Of a stretch of 64,000 bases of DNA, positions 43,410 through 53,248 are shown piece by piece (the stretch's first letter is position 1; every line of letters starts with the position of its first letter). The DNA comes from JBPOFM01 sp051252455. GTDB lineage: Bacteria > Bacteroidota > Bacteroidia > Flavobacteriales > Flavobacteriaceae. Both the position numbers and the translations under genes were made by a program. The notes beneath the pieces were generated by a model. That model was not told where the DNA came from. It did no database searches and worked only from the letters and a program-made list of their open reading frames with translations. The stretch lies in assembly GCA_051252455.1 (NCBI GenBank), contig JBPOFM010000001.1, positions 310,001 to 374,000 on the forward strand. Reading direction: 5' to 3'.

Positions 43410-43841
43410 ATGTCTGGAACCTTAAATAAAGTAATGCTAATTGGGCATCTTGGAGATGAAGTAAAGCTACACTATTTTGAAGGTGGAGATTGTGTTGGGC
43501 GTTTTCCGCTTGCAACTAATGAAACTTATACGAGTAAAAAAACCAACGAACGCGTCACCAATACGGAATGGCACAATGTTGTTGTGCGAAACAAAGGTGC
43601 TGAAATATGTGAGAAATATTTGAGTAAAGGTGATATGGTTTATGTGGAAGGTCGCATCAAAACACGCAAATGGATTGATGACAAAGGCAGCGAGCGCTAT
43701 TCCACCGAAATACAATGTACAGATTTTAATTTTTTGACTACCAAAAAGGAAAAACAAGGTCAACCTTCATCGAATGATTCATCCATGCCATCAAATCAAA
43801 ATGGTGCAGTTGAGGAAAAAGAGGATGATCTTCCGTTTTAA
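43410..43841 (+). CDS. ssb: Single-stranded DNA-binding protein
   Basis: The start is ATG 43410 (MSGTLNKVMLIGHLGDEVKL); a TTG two codons earlier is in frame but less likely. 143 residues. The OB fold is seen in VMLIGHLGDEV, FPLATNETYTSKKTNERVTN, TEWHNVVVRNKGAEICEKYL and VEGRIKTRKWIDDKG. A Ser/Gln/Asn-rich linker leads to the acidic tip EEKEDDLPF, which binds partner proteins. A TACTTTTG box at 43383-43390 is a possible -7 element. Confidence 0.95.
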   Translation: MSGTLNKVMLIGHLGDEVKLHYFEGGDCVGRFPLATNETYTSKKTNERVTNTEWHNVVVRNKGAEICEKYLSKGDMVYVEGRIKTRKWIDDKGSERYSTEIQCTDFNFLTTKKEKQGQPSSNDSSMPSNQNGAVEEKEDDLPF

Positions 43842-43865
43842 TTTGTTTAACCAACTTCATGTCTA

Positions 43866-45197
43866 TTGGACCCAGCGCCCACGAGTTTAGTTATTTTATT
43901 TTCATCAGATAGTATTTCTTTGATTTTGGGCATCATCTTGCTCTTTATTTTACTGATATGTTCCGGCTTAATATCGGGTGCAGAGGTTGCACTTTTTTCG
44001 CTGACCCGATCCGATCTCGAAACGGGTCGAGAAGAAGGATCCAAGAAATTTGAGATCATCTCCAAATTGATGGAGCGTCCAAAGAAATTATTGGCAACCA
44101 TCCTCGTAGCAAATAATTTTATAAATATTGCCACCGTATTACTGTTCGCTTGGATAAGTAAAATGGCCTTTGAAGGCAAAGAAATGAAGATTGACTTGTT
44201 TGGTTTCAAACTCGATCTATTATTCATTTTTGACGTTGTAGTCGTGACGTTTCTAATCTTGCTTTTCGGTGAAATCATTCCGAAAGTATACGCGAATCGA
44301 AATCGTATCAAATTCTCAAGTTTTATGGCGTATCCTATCAAAGTGTTGGATGTGCTTTTTTCACCCATCAGTCTGCCGATGCGTCATTTGACCATTGCCA
44401 TTCATAATAAACTTGGAAAACAAAAATCAAATATTAGTGTCGACCAATTATCCCAAGCTTTGGAACTCACGAAAGAAAGTGACACCACACATGAAGAACA
44501 AAAAATTCTTCAAGGCATTGTATCGTTTGGAAATACAGATACAAAACAGGTGATGAAACCACGCATCGACATTTTTGCATTGCATACAGATGAAAAATAT
44601 TTAGAAATTATTCCTCAAATTGTGAGTAATGGTTATTCTCGAATTCCTGTATATAAAGAAAGTATTGATACCATCATTGGTATATTATATGTGAAAGATT
44701 TATTACCCTATTTAGACAGAAGACAATTCGATTGGACTTCACTACTCCGTGAACCATTTTTTGTACCAGAAAACAAGAAATTGGATGATTTGATGGTGGA
44801 ATTCCAGACTAAAAAAGTTCATCTTGCCGTTGTAGTAGATGAGTATGGAGGGACTTCTGGTGTAGTATCGTTAGAAGACGTTATTGAGGAAATTGTAGGT
44901 GATATTAGCGATGAGTTTGATGACGATGATGTCAACTACACTAAAATTGATGCCAACAATTATTCTTTTGAAGGCAAAACACCTTTAAAGGATTTTTACA
45001 AAATCGTTGATCTTGAAGAAGAGTCCGATTTTGAAAACCACAAAGGAGAAGCAGAGACTCTGGCAGGTTTTGTACTTGAAATTTCTGGTGTTTTTCCTCG
45101 ACGCGGAAGTAAAATAAATTTCAAAAATTACGTTTTCACTATAGAAGCCTTGGATAAAAAACGTATTAAGCAAGTGAAGTTTACCATGTTGAAATAA
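43866..45197 (+). CDS. gldE: Gliding motility-associated protein GldE (CNNM/CBS membrane protein)
   Basis: A TTG at 43866 gives MDPAPTSLVILFSS, matching the MDP start known for GldE; the ATG at 43859 is out of frame. 443 residues: four membrane helices in a CNNM domain (GLISGAEVALFSLTRSDLET, then LATILVANNFINIATVLLFA), two CBS domains (about residues 205-325, with YSRIPVYKESIDTIIGILYV and VVVDEYGGTSGVVSLEDVIE) and a CorC_HlyC domain. GldE is linked to gliding motility in F. johnsoniae and partly overlaps GldD in function. Confidence 0.92.
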   Translation: MDPAPTSLVILFSSDSISLILGIILLFILLICSGLISGAEVALFSLTRSDLETGREEGSKKFEIISKLMERPKKLLATILVANNFINIATVLLFAWISKMAFEGKEMKIDLFGFKLDLLFIFDVVVVTFLILLFGEIIPKVYANRNRIKFSSFMAYPIKVLDVLFSPISLPMRHLTIAIHNKLGKQKSNISVDQLSQALELTKESDTTHEEQKILQGIVSFGNTDTKQVMKPRIDIFALHTDEKYLEIIPQIVSNGYSRIPVYKESIDTIIGILYVKDLLPYLDRRQFDWTSLLREPFFVPENKKLDDLMVEFQTKKVHLAVVVDEYGGTSGVVSLEDVIEEIVGDISDEFDDDDVNYTKIDANNYSFEGKTPLKDFYKIVDLEEESDFENHKGEAETLAGFVLEISGVFPRRGSKINFKNYVFTIEALDKKRIKQVKFTMLK

Positions 45198-45248
45198 AGT
45201 AGACAGTAGGCGAAAAACACAATTTTAAATAGAAGATTTATTGTTAGA

Positions 45249-45836
45249 ATGAAAATATCAAAATATATTTTATTACCAGTTTTAGCTAGTTTCTTTTTAG
45301 GTTGTGGCGAGGATACGATTCCAAAACCTAGTGCTTATTTACGACTTGAATATCCTGCACCAGACTACAAAGAAGTAGATGTGTCTTTACCTTTTACATT
45401 TGCGAAAAACAATCTTGCACAACGCATTAGAAGTATAAAGGCTGATTCTGCCAACAACATCTATGGTGTGGATATCGATTATCCAACTTTAAAAGGCACC
45501 ATTTATTTGACTTATAAACCAGTGTCGTCTAAAGATCAACTTTTTACGTATCTGAGGGATGCTCAAAATTTGACTCAAAAGCATGTCATAAAAGCCGATG
45601 CCATCGTAGAGCAACCTTATTTCAATAAAGACCATACTGTTTTTGGAATGTTTTATGAAGTTGGTGGCAATGCTGCATCTCAATCACAATTTTATGTGAC
45701 AGATAGCACAAAACATTTTTTAAGTGGCTCCCTTTATTTTTATGCAAAACCGAATTATGATTCTATTTATCCAGCTGCAGTTTATTTGAAGAATGATATA
45801 CAGCATATTATGGAATCGTTGAGATGGAAAGAATAA
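45249..45836 (+). CDS. gldD: Gliding motility lipoprotein GldD
   Basis: A 195-residue lipoprotein (lipobox LASFFLGCGEDTIPKP). The mature part opens with SAYLRLEYPAPDYKEVDVSL and contains IDYPTLKGTIYLTYKPV and a C-terminal YPAAVYLKNDIQHIMESLRW, all GldD features. GldD is needed for gliding and for T9SS function in F. johnsoniae. It follows gldE by 51 bp. Confidence 0.93.
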   Translation: MKISKYILLPVLASFFLGCGEDTIPKPSAYLRLEYPAPDYKEVDVSLPFTFAKNNLAQRIRSIKADSANNIYGVDIDYPTLKGTIYLTYKPVSSKDQLFTYLRDAQNLTQKHVIKADAIVEQPYFNKDHTVFGMFYEVGGNAASQSQFYVTDSTKHFLSGSLYFYAKPNYDSIYPAAVYLKNDIQHIMESLRWKE

Positions 45837-45851
45837 TTTTTTATTTATAAA

Positions 45852-45890
45852 GAAAAACCCCAACAATATTTTGATTGTTGGGGTTAATTT
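45852..45890. terminator. Bidirectional terminator between gldD and the TonB-locus lipoprotein
   Basis: AACCCCAACAAT (45856-45867) and ATTGTTGGGGTT (45874-45885) form a perfect 12 bp stem with a 6-base loop; A-rich sequence precedes and T-rich follows, so it can stop both convergent transcripts. Confidence 0.88.
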
Positions 45891-45908
45891 TAAATTTCAG
45901 GGGCTAAT

Positions 45909-47579
45909 TTAATTGGCCACCCATTCACCATCTCGTTTGACAACCCTTACATCCAATGTTGAGTTACTTCCTACATAGACATTAACAGTTACAATGTATT
46001 TTTGACCTTCTGCTGCACTCGGATCGATATTGTCCAGGATAATTCCAACTGCTGTAACCATCATAGGATCACTCCAATTTGTGCTCCCACCTGTTCTATT
46101 GAAATTTCCAAAAGAGTTGAGATTTCCAGCTGCAGCTTCGAAACCTGGTTCATTTATGAGCGCAGCTCCCACGGTGGTATAATCTGAACCGGTGAAGGTA
46201 TATCTAATGGTGTTGTCTGGTACCCAAACTCCATTTTCATAACCAAATTGTAATGATGAAGTATTTTGCATCCAAGTACCGTTGTTGAAGGTATACAAAT
46301 TACCTTTAGTGACCGTTCCAACACTGCTACCTCCAAAATATCTGTATATGATAAAAATTTCATCATCTTGTTGCGCAAATGGATATTCCATACTCAAAAA
46401 TTGAGGTATGTAATTTGATGGCAACACTGTACTGCTAAAATTATTAAACTGTCCTGGTTGACCTGAATTTTCACCCATAGAGTCATAATCTGCGGTACTT
46501 AAATAATATACATCGTTAACGGAGCTCCACGAACCTTCTGAATACTTATAATAAGCAGATTTAGCATCTCTATCACCGGAAAGCCCAGGCGTTTTAAATG
46601 CAAAAGATTGCACTCTCCAACGAGGAGAATCAGATGTAGTAGAGCTATATTTCAATCCCACATGTATAGCTTGTCCATCATAGGCAGAAAAATCGTAATC
46701 TTCTGAAGGAGTCATATCAGCAAATAATGTTTTATCAAAAGCAAAAGGAGTCCAAGTTGCAGCCATGACATCTCCACCAGTAGTATAATCTGAAGAGATT
46801 AATATATCAATTAAACTAGGATCTCCTAAAAAATCAATTTCTTGAGTTATTTGAAATAGTAAATTGGAAGCATCTGTTAAATCAATTTCAGGTGAGACCA
46901 CCCATTCTTCTACATCATTTGCCATTGTTGTAAAGCCAGAACCTTGGATATTTGATGAACCCACAGTCCAGCCCAACGCTTCTGGTCCGGATACTGAAAT
47001 GACCTCAAAATCATCGAAATCATCAGGAAACACAGCTTCAAAAATATTGGCAAACCCTGCTACAGGTTCTGCAGTGAAAACATTATAGCCTAATCTTACC
47101 ACTTGACCCTCTGTTGGCGTTGGAAATTGATTATCCAAGATATTATCCAACTCACCATCTACGTCTTCGGACGGTAAAAACGCATTGCTCAAAGCTGTTA
47201 CGTAATCATCTGGACCAAGATTATAAACTTCCGCATTTACAAAAGCACTAACATCTTCGGGATTGCCATCATATAAATTGAAATGAACAGTAACCGAGGA
47301 TCCTTCTCCATAAAATGGATATCTATCGCTTAAAAATGCTGGTAAGGTGGCTCTTGCATCATCTAAATCCGCAAACGCTTCGTTGGTTTCATAATAATCT
47401 GGGTCTTCATCATCATCTTGATCTACCAATGCAGCATAATCATCAGATGTTAATGTAATTTCATCAATTCCCAGCACAGCATTACCTTGCGCGTCGATTT
47501 CGTTATTGATGTCTTCCAAAGGGTTACAACCTGTGATGGCCAGACCCATAATTACTAATAAATAAATTACTTTTTTCAT
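45909..47579 (-). CDS. Surface lipoprotein partner of the TonB receptor (DUF5017/choice-of-anchor type)
   Basis: A 556-residue protein with a lipobox (MGLAITGCNPLEDINNEID) and an acidic surface-export stretch. It contains a jelly-roll-like region (about 190-330; EEWVVSPEIDLTDASNLLFQ, WTPFAFDKTLFADM) as in choice-of-anchor J/DUF5017 proteins, and a C-terminal FTGSDYTTVGAALINEPG followed by YIVTVNVYVGSNSTLDVRVV. It follows the TonB receptor by 12 bp. In such pairs the lipoprotein often lies over the receptor and captures a ligand; the ligand is unknown. Confidence 0.68.
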   Translation of the reverse strand: MKKVIYLLVIMGLAITGCNPLEDINNEIDAQGNAVLGIDEITLTSDDYAALVDQDDDEDPDYYETNEAFADLDDARATLPAFLSDRYPFYGEGSSVTVHFNLYDGNPEDVSAFVNAEVYNLGPDDYVTALSNAFLPSEDVDGELDNILDNQFPTPTEGQVVRLGYNVFTAEPVAGFANIFEAVFPDDFDDFEVISVSGPEALGWTVGSSNIQGSGFTTMANDVEEWVVSPEIDLTDASNLLFQITQEIDFLGDPSLIDILISSDYTTGGDVMAATWTPFAFDKTLFADMTPSEDYDFSAYDGQAIHVGLKYSSTTSDSPRWRVQSFAFKTPGLSGDRDAKSAYYKYSEGSWSSVNDVYYLSTADYDSMGENSGQPGQFNNFSSTVLPSNYIPQFLSMEYPFAQQDDEIFIIYRYFGGSSVGTVTKGNLYTFNNGTWMQNTSSLQFGYENGVWVPDNTIRYTFTGSDYTTVGAALINEPGFEAAAGNLNSFGNFNRTGGSTNWSDPMMVTAVGIILDNIDPSAAEGQKYIVTVNVYVGSNSTLDVRVVKRDGEWVAN

Positions 47580-47591
47580 TTTCTTATTTTT

Positions 47592-50135
47592 TTAAAATTT
47601 AAGTTTTGCACCTATGCTAAAGGTTCTTCCAAAACCATAATACACTAGAGACGTTTGAGCATTTGAGGCTGTGCCATCCAATGCTTCGGCAACATATTCA
47701 GTATCAAAAAGATTGTTCATTCTAGCAATAACTGTCGCATCAAAACTACCAAATTTAAATCCGTGAGTTAAAACTGCATCAAATACACCATAAGCAGGTA
47801 TTTCCCAAGCATCTTCTCTGAAATCGGGATCGTTTCTATCGCTCGGATTGAAATCAGCATATAAGCGAGCGAAATAATTATAGTCGACCAATATATTTGT
47901 TCTAGCCATCAATTCGTAATTTAAGCCCAAAGCGGCAGTAGTCTGTGCAGCATCACCGACATGCACATCTTCGATAAAAAGATTTACCGTATCCACCACT
48001 TCTTGATCTTCATTCAGGATATCGACATCAGTAACATCCTCTTCCCATCTCCAGTCTCCCAGTGAAATCATACCTGTTAATTTCAATCTATCCGTTGCAC
48101 GATATACAAAATCAAATTCAATTCCTTGGTGAATTGCATTTACTCCCAAAATATTAGCAAATCCTCTTTCATCCTCGCTCAATTGAAATCCTATAGTTTC
48201 GGTTCTATCTCTCCAAGATGTTCTATAGAGGTTCACATTTGCGGAAAACTTTTCTCCTCTGAAACCATAACCTAGTTCAAAACTCGTGATTTTTTCATTT
48301 TCTGCGTCGTCATTGATGTCCACATTATTAAATCTTGGGAAAACGGCGTCAAAATCCGGTGCTTTTTCAAAATATCCAATGTTAGCAAAAACATTATGAT
48401 TTTCATCTATATTATAATTTGCTCCTCCTTTAAAGCTATAACCAGTATAGTTGTATCGGTCTGTTTCTTGCAGTGGATCAGAATCTAAATAACCAAAGTA
48501 GTCTTTACGAACATAAGATGTATTTGACCCTGCAACAGATAAAAAAGCAGATAATTTGTCCTTTGAATATTCCAACTGACCAAATAAACCGATCCATCCC
48601 ACTAGCCCATCATTGTAATAGTTAATTTTATCTCCAACTTGTGCAGCTTGATTTGGATTATTTACGTTGTCATCCACTGGCAAATACTGCCCACCTAAAA
48701 GATCTGTAACTTCCTGAAAGTGTATTCCTTTATAATTTCTATAATCCAACCCTGTCAGCAAAACCAATTCATCAGTTAAATCCGTTTTAAATGTAGACAA
48801 TACACCATACCAATTATGATCGTTACGCGATGCTCTTAAAGCAGCAGTCGAACCATTCGCTCCGTTGGCAATATTCTCATCGACAATCCTATCGATATCC
48901 ACTGGGCCCAAATTTCCGATAGTATAATCAGAGCTGCTGAATTTACTTAATTCTTCACCTGTAGTTCCTCCACCACCGCCAGATCCAAAGGAAACATAAG
49001 CAGCAGTTGACAAACTAGATTTTTCACTGATGTTCCAATAATGGTTCAACGATATTTGTGGCTTATGATAAAAATTGTCTTCAATATGAGTGACCTGACC
49101 GTTTTTGAAACCCCAATCTGAATTGTATTTTATACCTCTTTCACTTTCTCTGTAATCGGAAATTAGATGTCTGTTTTGTCTTTGACCATGACGTTGTTTT
49201 GCTCCGAATGCCGTGAATGACAATCTATGATCATCATTGAACTCCTTCGTTAAGTTTACAAAGTAAGCAACTGCATTAAATTCCGTTCCATCAACATAGC
49301 CTTCGCCATCTGTTTTGGATGCTGAAACGGTTGCAGCGAAACCATTCTCCATCAATCCTGTAGAATACGTTGCTCCAAATTTAGTATAACCATCATTACC
49401 TACAGTCGTATAGACGTTTCCACCTTCTTCGACGTCAGTAGTTTTTGTGATGATATTTATAGTTCCACCCACTGAAGGTACAGCAACTTTAGACGCTCCT
49501 AAACCACGCTGCACTTGCATTGTACTTGTTACATCTCCAAGTCCTGCCCAGTTACTCCAATAAACTTGACCATTTTCCATGTCATTTACTGGAACACCAT
49601 TAATCATTACAGCAACATTTTCGGAATTAAAACCACGAAGATTAATTCTACCATCACCATAACCACCACCAGATTTCGTGGCATATACACCAGGTGTGGA
49701 TTTCAAAACTTCTGGAAATTCTTGAGTTCCTAATTTCAGTTCAATTTCAGCAGCTTTGATGGTTGAAACAGCAACCGGAGTTTTCCTGTCAACAGCCACA
49801 GAAGCGATAATTTGAACCTCTTCCAATCCAACTTCGCTGCTTTCCAAAGTAATAGTATCTAAAGACATGTCTCCAGAAAAGGCAATTGTTTGAGGCAAAT
49901 AACCAACATAGCTAATAACGATTTCTCCAGATGAAGTCTTCGTAGTTAGACTAAAATTACCATCAAAATCAGTATTAGTCCCATTTGTTGTGCCTTTTTC
50001 AATAACATTTGCTCCTGGAAGCGGGCCGTTCAAATCAGACCCATTCACTTTACCAGTAATTGTACTTTGTGCCATTGCGACGGTCGCCAGCAAAACAGTA
50101 CAAACTGTCAATAAAATTTTAGATGTTTTTCTCAT
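47592..50135 (-). CDS. TonB-dependent receptor with carboxypeptidase-regulatory-like domain
   Basis: An 847-residue outer-membrane receptor. The signal peptide ends at VAMAQ; residues 24-110 form a CarboxypepD_reg-like domain (TITGKVNGSDLNGPLPGANV, VISYVGYLPQTI); the plug follows with LRGFNSENVAVMINGVPVND and GASKVAVPSVGGTINIIT. The remaining about 600 residues are barrel strands, ending FGRTFSIGAKLKF. It imports a ligand through TonB-ExbBD. It is first of a two-gene unit with a surface lipoprotein, the SusC/D-like layout, although the partner is not SusD-like. Ligand unknown. Confidence 0.93.
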   Translation of the reverse strand: MRKTSKILLTVCTVLLATVAMAQSTITGKVNGSDLNGPLPGANVIEKGTTNGTNTDFDGNFSLTTKTSSGEIVISYVGYLPQTIAFSGDMSLDTITLESSEVGLEEVQIIASVAVDRKTPVAVSTIKAAEIELKLGTQEFPEVLKSTPGVYATKSGGGYGDGRINLRGFNSENVAVMINGVPVNDMENGQVYWSNWAGLGDVTSTMQVQRGLGASKVAVPSVGGTINIITKTTDVEEGGNVYTTVGNDGYTKFGATYSTGLMENGFAATVSASKTDGEGYVDGTEFNAVAYFVNLTKEFNDDHRLSFTAFGAKQRHGQRQNRHLISDYRESERGIKYNSDWGFKNGQVTHIEDNFYHKPQISLNHYWNISEKSSLSTAAYVSFGSGGGGGTTGEELSKFSSSDYTIGNLGPVDIDRIVDENIANGANGSTAALRASRNDHNWYGVLSTFKTDLTDELVLLTGLDYRNYKGIHFQEVTDLLGGQYLPVDDNVNNPNQAAQVGDKINYYNDGLVGWIGLFGQLEYSKDKLSAFLSVAGSNTSYVRKDYFGYLDSDPLQETDRYNYTGYSFKGGANYNIDENHNVFANIGYFEKAPDFDAVFPRFNNVDINDDAENEKITSFELGYGFRGEKFSANVNLYRTSWRDRTETIGFQLSEDERGFANILGVNAIHQGIEFDFVYRATDRLKLTGMISLGDWRWEEDVTDVDILNEDQEVVDTVNLFIEDVHVGDAAQTTAALGLNYELMARTNILVDYNYFARLYADFNPSDRNDPDFREDAWEIPAYGVFDAVLTHGFKFGSFDATVIARMNNLFDTEYVAEALDGTASNAQTSLVYYGFGRTFSIGAKLKF

Positions 50136-50195
50136 TAGTGTATTTGTTAGTCATTAAATTTTTTTGCAAAAATCGTCATATATATACAACCCAAT

Positions 50196-50212
50196 CTTAA
50201 CTTAATGTTAAG
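50196..50212. promoter_or_regulatory. 17 bp palindrome upstream of the TonB receptor gene
   Basis: CTTAAC, TTAAT, GTTAAG: perfect 6 bp arms, about 60 bp before the receptor ATG. It lies near a TTG and a GATTTTTG -7-like box on the reverse strand, so it could be an operator. No regulator is known. Confidence 0.4.
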
Positions 50213-50293
50213 AAATTTGCACTTGTCGAATTTACGGTTTTTGAACGCATAGACGTTCCCAATGAGATGTAATTTTTAATAAGTTTTTAACAA

Positions 50294-51943
50294 TTACGCT
50301 GTTAAATTTTTGTAGTATTCTAAAATATTCACGGTAGAAGCATCATGATCAGTGGTTTCATTATTTTCACCAAATTCATTCAAAATTGTATTGGCAAGTT
50401 GCTTTCCTAATTCAACTCCAAATTGATCATAACTGAAAATATTCCATATGATACCTTCCACATAAATTTTATGTTCAAATAAAGCAATTAATTTACCTAA
50501 ACTCTCCGGAGATAATTGTTTGATAAGTATGGTTGTTGTGGGTTTATTTCCCTCAAACACCTTAAATGGCGCTAATCGTTGGAGTTCTTCTTGAGTAATT
50601 TGTTGTTTTTGAAGCTCATCGACCACGTTCTTTTTGGATTTTCCGTTTAATAAAGCTTCTGTTTGGGCAATAAAGTTCGACATCAATTTATCCTGATGCT
50701 CTTGATTACCATGTAAAGATTTACCAAAACCTATAAAAGTAGCAGGAATCAGCTTGGTGCCTTGATGAATTAATTGAAAAAACGCATGTTGCGAATTCGT
50801 TCCAGGCTCTCCCCAAATCACATTTCCAGTTTGATAATTGACATTGTTGCCACTTCTATCCACACTTTTTCCATTACTCTCCATAATGGCTTGTTGCAAA
50901 TAGGTAGTAAACTGGTTCAAATATTGTGAGTATGGAATGACTGCTTCACTTTCAACTTCAAAAAAGTTAGCATACCACACACTTATCAAAGCTAACATCA
51001 CAGGGACATTATTGTCGAAATCTTCGTTTTTGAAGTGTTCGTCCATCTCATGAGCACCCAATAGCAATTCCTCAAAGTGTTCATAACCAATCGAAAGGCT
51101 GATTGAAATCCCGACTGCGCTCCACAGGGAAAATCGACCACCGACCCAGTCCCACATTGGGAAGATATTGTCTTCGGCAATGCCAAATTCTTGGACCTTA
51201 CTTATGTTCGTAGAGACTGCGACAAAATGCTTCGAAACATCTCCTTGGGAACCGTGCTTTAGGAACCACTCCTTAATCGTTGTGGCATTTGAAAGCGTTT
51301 CCTGTGTTGTGAAAGTTTTGGAAACAATCACAAACAAGGTTGTTTCAGGGTCCAATTTTTTTAACACTTCATTGACATGATCACCATCAACGTTACTCAC
51401 AAAATGGGTTGAGAGATGGTTTTTATAATATTGGAGCGCTTCTACAACCATTGCTGGCCCTAGATCCGATCCTCCTATTCCAATATTGACGATATCTGTA
51501 AATGGCTTCCCCGTAAAGCCCTTTTTGTCGCCACTTACCACACTGTCAGTGAACTCATGTATTTGATTTTTTACCTGAAGAATATGCGGCATGACATTCT
51601 CTCCTTCAACAAAAAAGTCAACATATTTCGGATCTCTTAAAGCGACATGTGCAACGGCTCGATTTTCCGTTTCATTAATCGCATCTCCAGAAAAGTATTT
51701 GGATATAGCGTCTTTCAAATCAACCTCGTTTGCCAATGCCAGCAATAAATGCTTGGTTTCTGGCGTGATTCGATTTTTGGAATAATCTACATAAAAGTCC
51801 TCCCACTTAATAGTCATTTGATTCGCTCGCTCTTTATCTTGAGCGAACCATTCCGTCATGTGTACATTCTTTACAGTCTCGAAATGGTCTTGCAGAGACT
51901 TCCAAGCGCTCGTTGAAGTTGGGTTGATTGATTTTAAAGACAT
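50294..51943 (-). CDS. pgi: Glucose-6-phosphate isomerase
   Basis: A 549-residue protein. Signature motifs are IGIGGSDLGPAMVVEALQYY, FVSNVDGDHV, FVIVSKTFTTQETLSNA, the DWVGGRFSLWSAVGISISLS core and the GTNSQHAFFQLIHQGTKLIP segment with the catalytic His and Lys near the C-terminus. It interconverts glucose-6-P and fructose-6-P. Its ATG directly abuts the stop of the M23 peptidase gene, so it is the last gene of a four-gene transcript. Confidence 0.97.
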   Translation of the reverse strand: MSLKSINPTSTSAWKSLQDHFETVKNVHMTEWFAQDKERANQMTIKWEDFYVDYSKNRITPETKHLLLALANEVDLKDAISKYFSGDAINETENRAVAHVALRDPKYVDFFVEGENVMPHILQVKNQIHEFTDSVVSGDKKGFTGKPFTDIVNIGIGGSDLGPAMVVEALQYYKNHLSTHFVSNVDGDHVNEVLKKLDPETTLFVIVSKTFTTQETLSNATTIKEWFLKHGSQGDVSKHFVAVSTNISKVQEFGIAEDNIFPMWDWVGGRFSLWSAVGISISLSIGYEHFEELLLGAHEMDEHFKNEDFDNNVPVMLALISVWYANFFEVESEAVIPYSQYLNQFTTYLQQAIMESNGKSVDRSGNNVNYQTGNVIWGEPGTNSQHAFFQLIHQGTKLIPATFIGFGKSLHGNQEHQDKLMSNFIAQTEALLNGKSKKNVVDELQKQQITQEELQRLAPFKVFEGNKPTTTILIKQLSPESLGKLIALFEHKIYVEGIIWNIFSYDQFGVELGKQLANTILNEFGENNETTDHDASTVNILEYYKNLTA

Positions 51944-53230
51944 TTAATCAGTTTGGCTAATGAGGTTTTTCTCGGATGAAAATAATTTTTTCTTTGCTTC
52001 TTTGTACGGAATTTTGTCCAATTGTTCTTTCAACGGCCGAATAAAGTTCTGATATTCCTCTTTCTTTGTATCAGGAATACTTTCCGCAGTTGGTAGCTTT
52101 TCTTTAAATGGATCCACTTGTTCTCCATTTTTCCAAAAACGATAGCAAACGTGAGGTCCACCAGTGTTTCCCGTCATTCCCACATAGCCAATGACGTCAC
52201 CTTGTTTCACATATTGCCCTTTTTTAACAGCCTGCTTGCTCATGTGTAGATATTGCGTAGAATAAGTATCATTATGTTTGATCTTTACGTACTTTCCATT
52301 TCCTCCTTTTTGAGTGGATTCTATAACAGTTCCATTGGCTGTTGCAAGAATAGGCGTTCCAATACCTGCTGCGAAATCAGTTCCTTTATGCGGTCGCAAG
52401 GCATAACCATAATAAGCAATCCTGCGATTTAAATTATAACGTGAAGAAATTCGACTGAACTGAACAGGCGCTTTTAAAAAAGCACGTTTTAAACTTTTAG
52501 ACTTTTCGTCAAAATAGGTTCTACCGGCTTCGAGACTATCCAATTTAAATCCAAAGGCATAAAAATCTTCACCTTTATGCTGAAAATAGGCCGCTTCAAT
52601 ACTTTCCAAACCTACTGAAATATCATCTTCAATAAAACGCTCTTTATATATGATTTTGAACTTGTCCCCTTTTTGAACTTTAAAAAAGTTAATGGTCCAA
52701 GCGTACACATCCGCCATGTCATTTATAAGTTGATACGGCAATCCTTGCCCTTCCATAGTCACTGAAAGATTATCCATAATAGTTCCGGATGCTTCTTTTG
52801 TGACAATGGTAACAGGTTTGCTTTCTTTATACGTAATGATTGAATCTGCGAACTTTACGACAACATAGTCGATATTGTTAGGTTGATATATAAAACATTC
52901 TGGTGTTTGCAGGGAATCTTTAGAACACAACAAGGTATATGGTTTCCCTAGTTGAAGCTTTCGGATGTCGTAGGAATCTTTCGCGCTTTCGGCAATGTTG
53001 TGAACCTGACTGATTCCAATATTGTTTCGCTGTAAAATGGCACCAAAACTATCACCACTTCTGATGGTGTCACGCTTCACGAAATAATCATTGAGATTAA
53101 ATCCGAACTCAATCAGTTCTGGTTCAACGAAAGCTTGCAAGTCTTCTTCAATAACAATTTCTTTGTCTTCCTTACAAGAAAAAAGGCTGACAGTGATCAA
53201 AAATGCTATTAATAATTTTCTTTGCTTCAT
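51944..53230 (-). CDS. M23 (LytM-type) peptidoglycan endopeptidase, lipoprotein
   Basis: A 428-residue protein with a lipobox (VSLFSCKEDKEIVIEED). Residues 45-260 are OapA/LysM-like regions (RDTIRSGDSFGAILQRNNIG); the peptidase domain holds RPHKGTDFAAGIGTPILATA with the first His and Asp ligands, and QYLHMSKQAVKKGQYVKQGD. In the last motif the usual HxH is HVC (NTGGPHVCYRFWKNG), which I recall as common in flavobacterial members. It probably cuts peptide crosslinks during wall growth. Directly upstream of pgi. Confidence 0.85.
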   Translation of the reverse strand: MKQRKLLIAFLITVSLFSCKEDKEIVIEEDLQAFVEPELIEFGFNLNDYFVKRDTIRSGDSFGAILQRNNIGISQVHNIAESAKDSYDIRKLQLGKPYTLLCSKDSLQTPECFIYQPNNIDYVVVKFADSIITYKESKPVTIVTKEASGTIMDNLSVTMEGQGLPYQLINDMADVYAWTINFFKVQKGDKFKIIYKERFIEDDISVGLESIEAAYFQHKGEDFYAFGFKLDSLEAGRTYFDEKSKSLKRAFLKAPVQFSRISSRYNLNRRIAYYGYALRPHKGTDFAAGIGTPILATANGTVIESTQKGGNGKYVKIKHNDTYSTQYLHMSKQAVKKGQYVKQGDVIGYVGMTGNTGGPHVCYRFWKNGEQVDPFKEKLPTAESIPDTKKEEYQNFIRPLKEQLDKIPYKEAKKKLFSSEKNLISQTD

Positions 53231-53248
53231 GTAGGTTTAATTAGCTTG

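Noticed and set aside
43847..44368. 173-residue reverse frame opposite gldE
   Set aside because: It overlaps the conserved CNNM domain of gldE and has no recognisable domain.
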